A DNA stretch of 64,000 bases from positions 124,001-188,000 of the forward strand of contig NZ_PEIG01000009.1 in the NCBI RefSeq assembly GCF_002749975.1. The letters are read 5' to 3'. The position numbers and the translations under genes were made by a program. The DNA comes from Gloeocapsopsis sp. IPPAS B-1203 (GTDB lineage: Bacteria > Cyanobacteriota > Cyanobacteriia > Cyanobacteriales > Chroococcidiopsidaceae). Position 1 is the stretch's first letter. Each line of letters starts with the position of its first letter. The notes under the pieces are model-generated. The model searched no databases. It saw only the letters and a program-made list of their open reading frames with translations, and was not told the origin of the DNA. Shown here in pieces: positions 38,686-47,194 of this stretch.

Positions 38686-39741
38686 TTAGCTTTTGTGTTC
38701 AATAATTTGGGCGATCGCTGCGACAGGACCACCTCCTGGAGGACCTTGATGTTCGCTACCACCGGAAACATAAACCATAGGATCTTGGACTACAGAAGCT
38801 GCAACAGCACCAACGACAGATCTTGCCATGCGAGTATGGTTAATATCCGAATCGTCTAACATTGTATGCCTGCGTCCTAAAATGAATCCAGAAGGATCAG
38901 CTTCAGCTTTGGCAAAGATATTGACAATATGTTCGATAGGTTGGTTAGTATTTTTAACTGCTTGACAAATTGCCTCGCGATCCAAAGCGTGTTGCATTAC
39001 ACTGTGACCAATGACAAAGTTACTTGTTGAATGAGGCGAGTTACCTAGGACTAAAATTTCACAGTTGCGTAACTCCACACCCGCAGAAGTAGAAGCAACT
39101 CTAGAATATAACGAATAGTTGGCACAAATATCAGTAGCAGTTAATTGTTCAAAGGCAACTTCTCCTAGTGCTACAGCAACACCTAATGCAGACGCCCCGC
39201 GCGAATATGCCATTGATTGATAGCTATTACTTGCTTTGACTTGAGACTTATCTTGCAGTTGCGTTGAAGAAATCAGTGGGCATTTAATTTGCACAAAATG
39301 AACATCCGATTTATTTAATTCTGCATCTGCGATCGCTGCTTCTACACCCTTAGCAACTTCCTGAACCATTACTAGAGTCCCAATCTCTGTTGGTAAAAAG
39401 TCCCTTGTACGGCTAATTCCAATCACTAGTCCCCAGCGTTGCGGTTCTTCGCGATCGTCTCGCGTAAAGATATTGAGATGCGGACTCAAAACCCCCTCAG
39501 TACCACCTGACATCACATAAACAATTCGTTGTGCTTCAAGATTTGTCTTGCTTTGCAAGTAAGTTTTTAGAGTTTGTACTGCAAACCCGCGTGTAAAATC
39601 ATTAACGCAACCGTTACCTTCAGTTTTACCAAGAATTGCTACAATCTTATGCGGATCAATCTTGCCGCTTTGAATCAATGCATCCAATTGCGATAAGTCA
39701 TCAGGACTATTCTGCGGAATTTTATAAACTTCTACTTTCAT
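38686..39741 (-). CDS. Ring-opening amidohydrolase (cyanuric acid hydrolase/barbiturase family), paralogue 1
   Basis: From ATG 39741 the protein has 351 residues (a start at 39753 adds four; residue numbers here use the longer form). It has the three-fold repeated architecture of the family, with three Ser-Lys dyads: K43 in LGKTEGNG with S82 in MSGGTEGVLSPH; K157 in IKCPL with S223 in TSAGVEL; K282 in AKAEADPSG with S330 in VSGGSEHQGPPGGGPVA. All six residues are kept, so it is probably a real amidohydrolase opening a cyclic amide ring such as barbiturate or cyanurate. The substrate cannot be decided. Its gene is the last of three overlapping minus-strand genes. Confidence 0.88.
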   Translation of the reverse strand: MKVEVYKIPQNSPDDLSQLDALIQSGKIDPHKIVAILGKTEGNGCVNDFTRGFAVQTLKTYLQSKTNLEAQRIVYVMSGGTEGVLSPHLNIFTRDDREEPQRWGLVIGISRTRDFLPTEIGTLVMVQEVAKGVEAAIADAELNKSDVHFVQIKCPLISSTQLQDKSQVKASNSYQSMAYSRGASALGVAVALGEVAFEQLTATDICANYSLYSRVASTSAGVELRNCEILVLGNSPHSTSNFVIGHSVMQHALDREAICQAVKNTNQPIEHIVNIFAKAEADPSGFILGRRHTMLDDSDINHTRMARSVVGAVAASVVQDPMVYVSGGSEHQGPPGGGPVAAIAQIIEHKS

Positions 39742-39745
39742 GTTT

Positions 39746-40159
39746 TTATACAACTGCTTGTAGTGCAGCGATACCAGCTAAAGCCACTTCAAGATCCTGT
39801 TGTCCTGTTCCTGAACCAACACCAATTGCTCCGACAATTTGATCGTCAATTGTAATAGGTACTCCACCTTTTAAATTTGTCAGTTTTCCTTCAGTTGCCA
39901 ACGCAAGTTTCAGTTCAACATCCTGCGCGACGCCTCCTGTAGGAACACGTGAGGAAACCGCTGTCACTGCTTTTTGTGTTGCAGAAATTTGACTCAAAAT
40001 CTTCGCCCCATCCATCCGCACAAACGCCAATAAATTTCCTCCTGTATCCACAATGGCAATACATTGCGGTACACCCATCTCCTCGGCTTTAGCGATCGCC
40101 CCTTGCAACACCACCATCGCACCCTGATGAGTTAACTCCCGTGTTTGACGCAAATACAT
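39746..40159 (-). CDS. GlcG/HbpS-like (DUF336) protein
   Basis: A 137-residue protein from ATG 40159 (a start at 40183 is possible). Family blocks: QCIAIVDTGGNLLAFVRMDGA, cut short here, and GGVPITIDDQIVGAIGVGSG. HbpS/GlcG proteins form octamers; some bind haem, others accompany catabolic or cobalamin genes with unclear roles. It is encoded between two ring-opening amidohydrolases, with 4 nt before it and its end next to or overlapping the next start, so the three are surely translated together. Confidence 0.87.
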   Translation of the reverse strand: MYLRQTRELTHQGAMVVLQGAIAKAEEMGVPQCIAIVDTGGNLLAFVRMDGAKILSQISATQKAVTAVSSRVPTGGVAQDVELKLALATEGKLTNLKGGVPITIDDQIVGAIGVGSGTGQQDLEVALAGIAALQAVV

Positions 40160-40163
40160 ATTT

Positions 40164-41297
40164 TTACTTCTCCACTTCAACAATCGTTGCCACTAAATTA
40201 CTCCCTCGCGCCCCTTGGTGTTCGTTTCCCGCCGAAGCCAAAATCATGGTATCGCCCACAACTGAAGCAACGATCGCATTCGCAACAGCTTTTGCCATAA
40301 TTCCTGCGTAACCTGATAAGAAATCACTGTGCATTGTATGACGGCGATTGCAAATTGCAGTGACAGCATCTGCACCACAATTAACAAAGACTTGCACAAT
40401 CTTATTCTGCTGATCTGTCGTTAACGGTATATGACAATCTAACCCTGCTGACTTTAATGCTACGTAAACTCCCGCCGTATCTAACTGATCTTGCATCACG
40501 CCATGCCCTACGCGATAGCGACTCACAGAAAACTCCGAGTTACCCATCACTAAAACGCGACACGCCGATTGTTCTCCCCCTGCTGAAACTGAACCGCGAT
40601 TTGTGTATAGTGCATGATTAGAGTTAATTGTGCGATCGCCAAGCTTTTCTTCAGAAACTTCTTTTAAAGCCAAACCAACGCCCAACGCACACGCGCCTTT
40701 TGCCATTGAACTTGCTTGATTGAGACTAGAACTAACAACATTTACTCCACGCCGTTGGGCATCTTGCAGCCGTACCGGAGTCATCGCTGGACATTTAATT
40801 TCAACGCAATGAACGTCATCTAAAGTACTAATTCCCGCTTGAGCGATCGCAGCTTCTACGGCTTGGGTAACTAACTTAACTTGCGTCATTGTGCCATATT
40901 CTTCGGGTAGTAACACGCGAGTATCGGCAATACCAACCGCTAATCGTTTTTCTTGAGAAGATGTTGATGGTGCAGCAACCGTCTTGCGAGTAAATACTGT
41001 GTAATGGGGACTCATCAAACCACCACATAACCCAATCATCATCATGGGAATCCGTTTAAAGACATCTTCCACAGAAATGTTGAGGTACTGTGAAAGCAAC
41101 AGTTGCATACACAAAGATGCATAACCGCGTGCGTATCCGGTTCCTTCGGTTTGGGCAATGATTGCTACAATCTCTTCAGCTTGAATCTGCTGTGTTTCTA
41201 AAAGATGTTGTAATCCGCTAACATCTTCAGGTGCAGACATTGGTAATCGAAAGACACCAACATCCATGTATTGTTGTTGGAAATTGGCATTGTCCAT
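40164..41297 (-). CDS. Ring-opening amidohydrolase family protein, paralogue 2, with degraded dyads
   Basis: A 377-residue homologue of the protein at 38686. The middle dyad is kept: K168 in EIKCPAM and S238 in SVSAGGEQ. The first dyad is lost (Q49 in IAQTEGTG for Lys, C91 in GLCGGLMSPH for Ser) and the third has lost its Lys (N306 in FVNCGAD; S355 in LASAGNEHQGARG remains). The middle dyad is, as I recall, the catalytic one in this family, so activity is possible with an altered binding pocket. It might act on another substrate or form a mixed oligomer with paralogue 1. It heads the minus-strand operon. Confidence 0.85.
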   Translation of the reverse strand: MDNANFQQQYMDVGVFRLPMSAPEDVSGLQHLLETQQIQAEEIVAIIAQTEGTGYARGYASLCMQLLLSQYLNISVEDVFKRIPMMMIGLCGGLMSPHYTVFTRKTVAAPSTSSQEKRLAVGIADTRVLLPEEYGTMTQVKLVTQAVEAAIAQAGISTLDDVHCVEIKCPAMTPVRLQDAQRRGVNVVSSSLNQASSMAKGACALGVGLALKEVSEEKLGDRTINSNHALYTNRGSVSAGGEQSACRVLVMGNSEFSVSRYRVGHGVMQDQLDTAGVYVALKSAGLDCHIPLTTDQQNKIVQVFVNCGADAVTAICNRRHTMHSDFLSGYAGIMAKAVANAIVASVVGDTMILASAGNEHQGARGSNLVATIVEVEK

Positions 41298-41386
41298 AAT
41301 TCATCTACAGCAATTGATTAATGGTAAGTTAACTAAATTCAAAATTTAGATGCGGAGTAGGCATCTTGCCTACCTAAACTTGATAC

Positions 41387-42067
41387 TTAAGTCTTGTTAC
41401 TTTTTTGCAAAACTCTTCTTGCAGCTTCCAATGTTGAATTAATGTGATTCAGAGTCACTTGTGTTGCTCGTACTGCATCTTGGCAACGATATGCTTCTAA
41501 AAGTTCGCGGTGTTCTTTTTCTGATAATTCTTTTTGTAGCGGTTTTTCTACAAAAGATAAGTTGATATAAATTGAGGCAATATCTGATAAACGTTGCAGT
41601 AGGTTTTTTAAATGCGAACTGCGATCGGCTTGATACAACAAACTGTGAAATTGTCGATTCAGTTCTACCCAGCGCGGGCGATCGCCCTCTGCTTCCATTT
41701 GTACTAATAATAGTTCGGCTTGCTCGATCTCTTGCGTGGTAATGCCATAAACTCCTTTTTGAATACTTAAAGGTAATAGCACAGCACGAATCTCAAAAAT
41801 TTCTTCTAATTCTGCAAGCGTCGGCGTGTGAACGACAGCACCACGAAAGGCATCTAAGTTTACTAACCCTTGAGTACTCAGTTCGCGGAGTGCTTCGCGA
41901 ATTGGTGTCACACTCACATTAAGTGCCTCAGCGATTTCTGCTTGCACAAGACGAGTCCCCGCTGGCAACTCGCCAGAAAGAATTGCTTTTCTTAAATAAT
42001 CTGTAACACTAGCTTGAGTTGTACGTGAAAGTCCTGTCATTGCAGGAAAGTGCAGCTTTGCAGTCAA
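41387..42067 (-). CDS. GntR-family (FadR/FCD type) transcriptional regulator
   Basis: A 226-residue regulator. The winged helix is residues 15-80: RKAILSGELPAGTRLVQAEI, then SVTPIREALRELSTQGLV. The FCD ligand-binding domain follows with WVELNRQFHSLLYQADRS and KEHRELLEAYRCQDA, whose Asp/His residues often bind a metal and a small acid ligand. It is transcribed away from the ABC-transporter genes and toward the amidohydrolase genes; the shared spacer holds a palindrome. It probably senses a substrate or product of the heterocycle pathway. Confidence 0.93.
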   Translation of the reverse strand: MTAKLHFPAMTGLSRTTQASVTDYLRKAILSGELPAGTRLVQAEIAEALNVSVTPIREALRELSTQGLVNLDAFRGAVVHTPTLAELEEIFEIRAVLLPLSIQKGVYGITTQEIEQAELLLVQMEAEGDRPRWVELNRQFHSLLYQADRSSHLKNLLQRLSDIASIYINLSFVEKPLQKELSEKEHRELLEAYRCQDAVRATQVTLNHINSTLEAARRVLQKSNKT

Positions 42068-42137
42068 GGTGCTTTGCTCCTCATCGGCAGTGTTTGTAGC
42101 GATGCTTACAGTTAAATTGTGAACACCCAGGTTTTAT

Positions 42138-42153
42138 ATATCATATATGATCG
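42138..42153. promoter_or_regulatory. Candidate GntR operator palindrome
   Basis: ATCATATATGAT at 42140..42151 is a perfect 12-bp palindrome in the 187-bp spacer between the divergent gntR and substrate-binding-protein genes. Its size, AT-rich centre and position fit a FadR-type operator, which could control both directions. Binding is not shown by sequence alone. Confidence 0.5.
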
Positions 42154-42254
42154 ATTATTTCTCGTTACAGTTTGAACCAAAAATTCTTTGTAATCAATAA
42201 CTGCTGCCGTTACGTTGCAAGATTCACTTCACAATCTCAAGTCCTAAAGTCAAA

Positions 42255-43361
42255 ATGCTTATGAGCAGAACAGTCATGCCGAAGATTTGGACAAGAGTGG
42301 TTTCACTCGCATTAGTTGCAGGATCAGCCGTATTGCTAAGCAGTTGTGCTAATCAAACAATTTCGCGATCGCCAACCACAGCCCAAACCACCACAAATAC
42401 TGCAAATCAAGAACTCAAAGAAGTTAGCTTTACCTTATCTTGGCTATTCCAAGCTGTTGATGCACCATTAGCAATAGCAATCGAGAAGGAATATTTTGCC
42501 CAAGAGGGGATTGCAGTCAGATTTGATCGAGGTTATGGATCGGCGGATTCTATTAACAAAATTGCCAGCGGTGTCTATGACATCGGAGAAGGTGATATGT
42601 ACTCCATGATGGAGTTCAACCAAAAGAACCCAAACGATAAATTGGTTGCTGTGGCAATAAAGTACAACCGTTCGCCGTTTGCAATTGTCGCTGTTGATAG
42701 TGCTGGAATTTCCTCTCCCCAACAACTTGAAGGTAAGCGCTTAGCAGCCCCTGCGGGTGATGCAGCAAGGCGACTTTGGCCTGTGTTTGCTCAAGTAACA
42801 GGAGTTAATCCCGATTCTGTCACTTGGAACAATGTTGAACCAAGACTACGCGAAGCACTTTTGGTTCAAGGAGAATTTGATGCAATTTCCTGTTTTAATA
42901 TTTCGAGTTTGCCGCCTTTAAATAAGCTAGGTTATGGTCCCGATCGCCTCAATACTTTTTTGTATGCCGATCATGGTTTAGATCTTTATGGTAATGCGTT
43001 GATTGTCCGCGAATCTTTTCTAGAACAAAATCCAGAATTAGTGCGAGGATTTGTTAGTGCGTATCTCCGAGGTTTGCAAGATACGATTAGAAATCCTGAT
43101 GAAGGTTTAGCTGCAGTAATGAATCTCAGCGAAGATGGATTGATGGATCAAGCACAAGAACGAGAACGCCTGCAAATTGCCTTAGATTCGCTCTATGTTA
43201 GCCCTGAAGTAGAACAAAACGGTTTGGGTGGTGTCGATCAAGCACGATTGCAAAGAACCCTAGAACAAGTTGCAGAAGGCTTTGGTTTGGCTCAAGTTCC
43301 GACAGCAGAAGAAGTGTTTAATGATGGTTTCTTACCACCACAAGAACAGCGGGCAATTTGA
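42255..43361 (+). CDS. ABC transporter substrate-binding lipoprotein (NMT1/TauA/SsuA type)
   Basis: A 368-residue lipoprotein: signal VSLALVAGSAVLLSSC with lipidated Cys, a Ser/Thr linker, then the NMT1/THI5-like domain (SFTLSWLFQAVDAPLAIAIE, DRGYGSADSINKIASGVYDI, RLAAPAGDAARRLWPVF). Such proteins bring in pyrimidines, riboflavin, taurine, sulfonates or similar. ATGs at 42255, 42261 and 42276 are all possible starts. Its neighbours (a cytosine-deaminase-like enzyme and a phosphoribosyltransferase) favour a pyrimidine-like ligand, but that is inference. Confidence 0.88.
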   Translation: MLMSRTVMPKIWTRVVSLALVAGSAVLLSSCANQTISRSPTTAQTTTNTANQELKEVSFTLSWLFQAVDAPLAIAIEKEYFAQEGIAVRFDRGYGSADSINKIASGVYDIGEGDMYSMMEFNQKNPNDKLVAVAIKYNRSPFAIVAVDSAGISSPQQLEGKRLAAPAGDAARRLWPVFAQVTGVNPDSVTWNNVEPRLREALLVQGEFDAISCFNISSLPPLNKLGYGPDRLNTFLYADHGLDLYGNALIVRESFLEQNPELVRGFVSAYLRGLQDTIRNPDEGLAAVMNLSEDGLMDQAQERERLQIALDSLYVSPEVEQNGLGGVDQARLQRTLEQVAEGFGLAQVPTAEEVFNDGFLPPQEQRAI

Positions 43362-43371
43362 GGATATATGC

Positions 43372-44625
43372 GTGGCAGATCTAGATTATGCGTTTACTAA
43401 TGTAACTTTGCCAGATCGTGAGGGGCGATGGTGTGTTGGCGTAGCAGAGGGTAAAATTGTTGAGATTGTGGAAGGCGATCGCCTCAATGCACAACACGTT
43501 TGGCATCTCGATGGTAAACTACTAACTCCAGGACTAGTTGATGCACACACGCACATCGATAAAGCTTTCACAGCAGAGTCTTTAGGAGATGTCTTTGCTC
43601 AAAGCGGACTAGCTTCAGCAATTCAAGCAGTACGACACTTAAAATCTCAATTTACCATTGCAGATATCAAACAACGTGCAACACAAGCTTTGCAATGGAG
43701 TATAGCAGCAGGAACAACAGCTATTCGCACAAATGTCGAAGCTGATGCTTTTGTAGAATTAAGGGCAGTAGAGGGCTTATTAGATGTACAGCGATCGCTT
43801 AGCGATCAAATCGATATTCAATTGGTTGCTTTTCCTCAAGAAGGATGGTTTGCAATTCCAGAAACCCTAGAGTCGGGTGCATCAACTTATGTTGAACAAG
43901 CACTGCAACATGGTATTAAAGTTATTGGTGGTAACGTCAATCAGGGTTTATGGTCATCGAATCCCGAAGCTCAAGTTGATGCGTTGTTTGATTTAGCATT
44001 GCGGTATAACTGTGACTTAGATTTACACCTCGATAACTGGGATAGTGCTGAAGCATTTACACTTCCCTACGTAGCACAGAAAACGATTGAACATCACTAT
44101 CAAGGGCGAGTTGCGGTTTCACATATTGCTTCACTAATTCATGTTTCAGATAGTCAAGCACAAGTTGCAATTGAACTATTAAAACAAGCAGAAATCTCAG
44201 TTACCGTGCTACCAACACGAATTAAATTAACACGAGTTGCAGAACTTCTAGAAGCAGGACTCAATGTTGTTTGTGGCACAGATAACTTGCGCGATCCCTT
44301 CATCCGTTATGGCGATGCAGATTTACTTAAAGCTTTATTTTTGCTAGCACAGTTGACAGGATATATGGCAAATCGAGACTTAGAACGACTATGGCAAACA
44401 ATTTCTAATAATGCCGCCAAGATGTTACGGTTGCCTTACGGAATTAATGTAGGAAATTTAGCAGATTTAGTTGTTTTTGATGCTTACTCAATTCCTGAAG
44501 CAATTCTACATCAAGCAACACGGTTAGCTGTTTTCAAATCTGGCAAACTTGTTGCAGGTACAATGCAGGATCAAGTGCTAAGTTTACACAAACCTGATTT
44601 TATGAGTCCACGGAGGTGGACTTAG
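43372..44625 (+). CDS. Cytosine-deaminase-like amidohydrolase
   Basis: A 417-residue metal-dependent hydrolase read from GTG 43372, which has GAGGAT upstream and lies 10 nt after the transporter gene. Metal ligands: DAHTHID (H59, H61), DLDLHLDNWD, AVSHIASL and the late Asp in CGTDNLRDPFIRYG. These follow the cytosine/isocytosine deaminase pattern, though residues for substrate choice cannot be judged by eye. The last residues (MSPRRWT) are encoded by a dispersed hairpin repeat, so the C-terminus has been changed. It probably deaminates or hydrolyses the compound brought in by the transporter. Confidence 0.85.
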   Translation: MADLDYAFTNVTLPDREGRWCVGVAEGKIVEIVEGDRLNAQHVWHLDGKLLTPGLVDAHTHIDKAFTAESLGDVFAQSGLASAIQAVRHLKSQFTIADIKQRATQALQWSIAAGTTAIRTNVEADAFVELRAVEGLLDVQRSLSDQIDIQLVAFPQEGWFAIPETLESGASTYVEQALQHGIKVIGGNVNQGLWSSNPEAQVDALFDLALRYNCDLDLHLDNWDSAEAFTLPYVAQKTIEHHYQGRVAVSHIASLIHVSDSQAQVAIELLKQAEISVTVLPTRIKLTRVAELLEAGLNVVCGTDNLRDPFIRYGDADLLKALFLLAQLTGYMANRDLERLWQTISNNAAKMLRLPYGINVGNLADLVVFDAYSIPEAILHQATRLAVFKSGKLVAGTMQDQVLSLHKPDFMSPRRWT

Positions 44626-44638
44626 TTTTTTAGCTGCA
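44606..44638. repeat. Dispersed hairpin repeat, copy 2
   Basis: AGTCCACGGAGGTGGACT with the same TTAGTTTTTTAGC trail as copy 1 at 26993. It forms the last codons and the stop (within GTGGACTTAG) of the amidohydrolase gene. Confidence 0.75.
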
Positions 44639-44649
44639 CGGATGATAAA

Positions 44650-44670
44650 GGGCGGAGGACACCTCCGCCC
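44650..44670. terminator. Strong hairpin, possible terminator
   Basis: GGGCGGAGG and CCTCCGCCC pair perfectly around ACA. It lies 25 bases after the amidohydrolase stop. There is no clear T run, so it could be an attenuator or RNA-stability element rather than a terminator. A smaller relative, CGGAGG-AAA-CCTCCG, lies at about 38583. Confidence 0.55.
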
Positions 44671-44721
44671 AACATCCTTGACTTTAGTCGCTAAGCGTCT
44701 TGTTATTCTCACCTTTTACCA

Positions 44722-45279
44722 ATGTCAGAACAAGCGATCGCCCAACTCATTGAAAAGACAGAAGCATTGCAACAAGGTCACTTTCAACTTGCTAGTGGAC
44801 TTCATGCAACTCGGTTTTTTCGTTGTATTAAACTGCTACGCTATCCGCAAGCTGCTGAAATTATTTTTAGTGAATTGGCACACCGCTTTGCTAACGAGAA
44901 AATTGATTACGTTTTGGGTGCTAACGAAGCTGGTAGTATTTTGGCGTTTGAAGTTGCCAAACATTTAGGAGTAGAAGTAGCGATCGCCCGTGAGAAATCT
45001 GGTAAATACACCTTAATTGAAGGTTTTACTTTTCCTGTTAGTGCGCGTGTTTTAGTTGTCGATGACATCACGACAACCGGAGGTACTGCAAAACAATTGC
45101 TAGCGATCGTGCATCAAGCCAATGCTGAACCTGTAGGTGTTGGATTAGTGGCTACCAAAGGACTATTTAATGTTGATTTATCCTGTCGTACTGAAGTTTT
45201 AATTTCATTACAAAATATGGATGCAATTCCTCCAGAAGAATGTTCTCTTTGTCAACAGAAAGTACCATTCACTACTTAA
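44722..45279 (+). CDS. Orotate-phosphoribosyltransferase-like protein
   Basis: A 185-residue type I phosphoribosyltransferase with the PRPP loop VLVVDDITTTGGTAKQLL and the N-terminal hood GHFQLASGLHATRFFR. It ends CSLCQQKVPF. The ASGLHAT substrate region differs from the housekeeping PyrE, whose usual sequence is SSGQ-S-YY, so it is likely a second, specialised enzyme. In this cluster it could attach ribose-5-phosphate to a freed base (salvage). Being the pathway PyrE itself cannot be fully excluded. Confidence 0.8.
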   Translation: MSEQAIAQLIEKTEALQQGHFQLASGLHATRFFRCIKLLRYPQAAEIIFSELAHRFANEKIDYVLGANEAGSILAFEVAKHLGVEVAIAREKSGKYTLIEGFTFPVSARVLVVDDITTTGGTAKQLLAIVHQANAEPVGVGLVATKGLFNVDLSCRTEVLISLQNMDAIPPEECSLCQQKVPFTT

Positions 45280-45533
45280 TATCATATTTTTTCAAACTCA
45301 ATCATAAAATACGTTGCCGTAATTGTATTTGCTGATACAAACTTGCGATCCTTATAGATCTTTAATGAAGAGTACTGATTTGCAATTAGTTTAAATTAAA
45401 AAGTTTTGATTTTTTGGCAGAGTTACTATCTTATTGCAATTTATAGACTTATTAAAATTAGCAAAAATAAAGCAATAAGCTCAATTATTAGTGTTTTCTA
45501 AGCAATTTAGTTAATGTCAATCAAATTTAAATC

Positions 45534-46364
45534 ATGGTACAAAATGAAAGATTAAGAACTTCAATTGATTCAACAACATTTAGAACTAATAATTTTTTAG
45601 AATTTGATCGCGTTGGGTTAGAGTACGTTGTTGATGGTAAACCGAGAAGAATTATAGAAGATGTCTCCTTCTCAATTAATCAAGGTGAGTTTGTTTCTGT
45701 TGTAGGTCCTAGTGGATGTGGTAAAACGTCACTTCTCAAAATGGTTTCCGGTTTAAATCCTACTTCAATTGGAGAAATTAGACTGCAAAACAATAAAATT
45801 ACTAAACCCCTCAAAAATGTAGGAATTGCCTTTCAAAACCCTGTTTTATTACCTTGGCGTAATACCTTAAAAAATGTTCTACTTCCCCTAGAAGTTGTCC
45901 AACCTTATAAGCGAGAGTATAAAAAAAGATTGCCAGAATATAAACGTATGGCACAAGAACTCTTGACAACAGTTGGTTTACAAGATTTTCAACAACAACT
46001 TCCTTGGCAACTTTCCGGAGGTATGCGTCAACGTGCATCTTTGTGTCGTGCTTTAATTCATCAGCCAGAGATTCTCTTATTAGACGAACCTTTTGCTGCA
46101 CTTGATGCCTTTACTCGCGAAGAAATGTGGGTGATGCTGCAAAATTTGTGGATGCGAGTTCAATGTGTGGGAATGCTGATTACTCACGATTTACGCGAAG
46201 CAGTCTTTCTTTCAGACACAGTGTATGTCATGAGTCCTCGTCCTAGTTCAATTATCTATCAACTAAAAATCAATTTACCTCGACCAAGAACTTTAGAAAT
46301 GTGTTTAACAGATGATTTTAATCACCTATTTTCAGATATCCGCAGGCATATTCGTCGAGGATAA
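45534..46364 (+). CDS. ABC transporter ATP-binding protein (TauB/SsuB type)
   Basis: A 276-residue ATPase: Walker A VGPSGCGKTSLLK, Q-loop AFQNPVLLPWRN, signature LSGGMRQRASL, Walker B ILLLDEPFAALD and the H-loop LITHDLREAVFL. It pairs with the permease 8 nt downstream and the substrate-binding protein at 42255, forming an importer. A 254-nt spacer upstream suggests its own promoter or a processed operon. Confidence 0.94.
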   Translation: MVQNERLRTSIDSTTFRTNNFLEFDRVGLEYVVDGKPRRIIEDVSFSINQGEFVSVVGPSGCGKTSLLKMVSGLNPTSIGEIRLQNNKITKPLKNVGIAFQNPVLLPWRNTLKNVLLPLEVVQPYKREYKKRLPEYKRMAQELLTTVGLQDFQQQLPWQLSGGMRQRASLCRALIHQPEILLLDEPFAALDAFTREEMWVMLQNLWMRVQCVGMLITHDLREAVFLSDTVYVMSPRPSSIIYQLKINLPRPRTLEMCLTDDFNHLFSDIRRHIRRG

Positions 46365-46372
46365 GTATCAAA

Positions 46373-47149
46373 ATGAAGCGTTCTCAATTGAATAATTTCT
46401 TTCACTCAAAATTCGCAAGCTTTTTATTACCATTTCTAGCGACTATTTTATTATTTGTCGTTTGGGAAGTGGTAGTTCGTATTTTTCAGATTCCGCAGTT
46501 CAATCTACCTTCACCTAGTAGTATTTATCAAGCTGCGCTTAATTACAGTCCGCAAATTTTGGCAAATGCATGGCGGACACTCGTCACCACAACCACTGGT
46601 TTTTTGATTGCGATCGCAACTGGCGTCTTCCTGGGATTTTTAATTGGTTACTCGCGAATTGCTTATCTAACGCTTTATCCAATTTTGGTAGGTTTTAACA
46701 CAATTCCCAAAGTTGCCTTAGTTCCTCTATTAGCTGTTTGGTTTGGTGCTAATGAAATTCCTGCTACTCTAACTGCTTTTTTACTAGCCTTCTTCCCGAT
46801 CGCTGTTAATGTGGCTTTAGGGCTAGATACAGTAGAACCAGAAATGAAAGATGTCTTGCGATCGCTTGGTGCATCGCAGCTAGAAGTCTTTCAAAAAGTC
46901 GGCTGGCCCCACACTTTACCATACCTATTTGCTTCGCTCAAGATTGCTGCTTCTTTTGCCTTTGTCGGTTCCGTCATTGCTGAATCTGTCGCCTCCAACG
47001 GTGGGATGGGCTATCTCATTGTTGTTGCTAGTTCCAATTTTGATGTTCCCCTCGCCTTTGCTGGACTTTTAGCCTTGGCTGTCTTGGGAATAGTCCTTTA
47101 CGGCTTCTTTGTCATTTTAGAAAAATATGCAATCTACTGGGCGCGGTGA
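46373..47149 (+). CDS. ABC transporter permease (TauC/SsuC type)
   Basis: A 258-residue inner-membrane protein with about six membrane segments (first FLLPFLATILLFVVWEVVV). The EAA loop that docks the ATPase is DVLRSLGASQLEVFQKVGWP. Length and loop match sulfonate/nitrate/pyrimidine-type importers. Part of the same importer as the genes at 42255 and 45534. Confidence 0.94.
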   Translation: MKRSQLNNFFHSKFASFLLPFLATILLFVVWEVVVRIFQIPQFNLPSPSSIYQAALNYSPQILANAWRTLVTTTTGFLIAIATGVFLGFLIGYSRIAYLTLYPILVGFNTIPKVALVPLLAVWFGANEIPATLTAFLLAFFPIAVNVALGLDTVEPEMKDVLRSLGASQLEVFQKVGWPHTLPYLFASLKIAASFAFVGSVIAESVASNGGMGYLIVVASSNFDVPLAFAGLLALAVLGIVLYGFFVILEKYAIYWAR

Positions 47150-47194
47150 GTACAGTAACTTAGCTCTTGTTCTAAACCTTGTTTTTAATTATTA

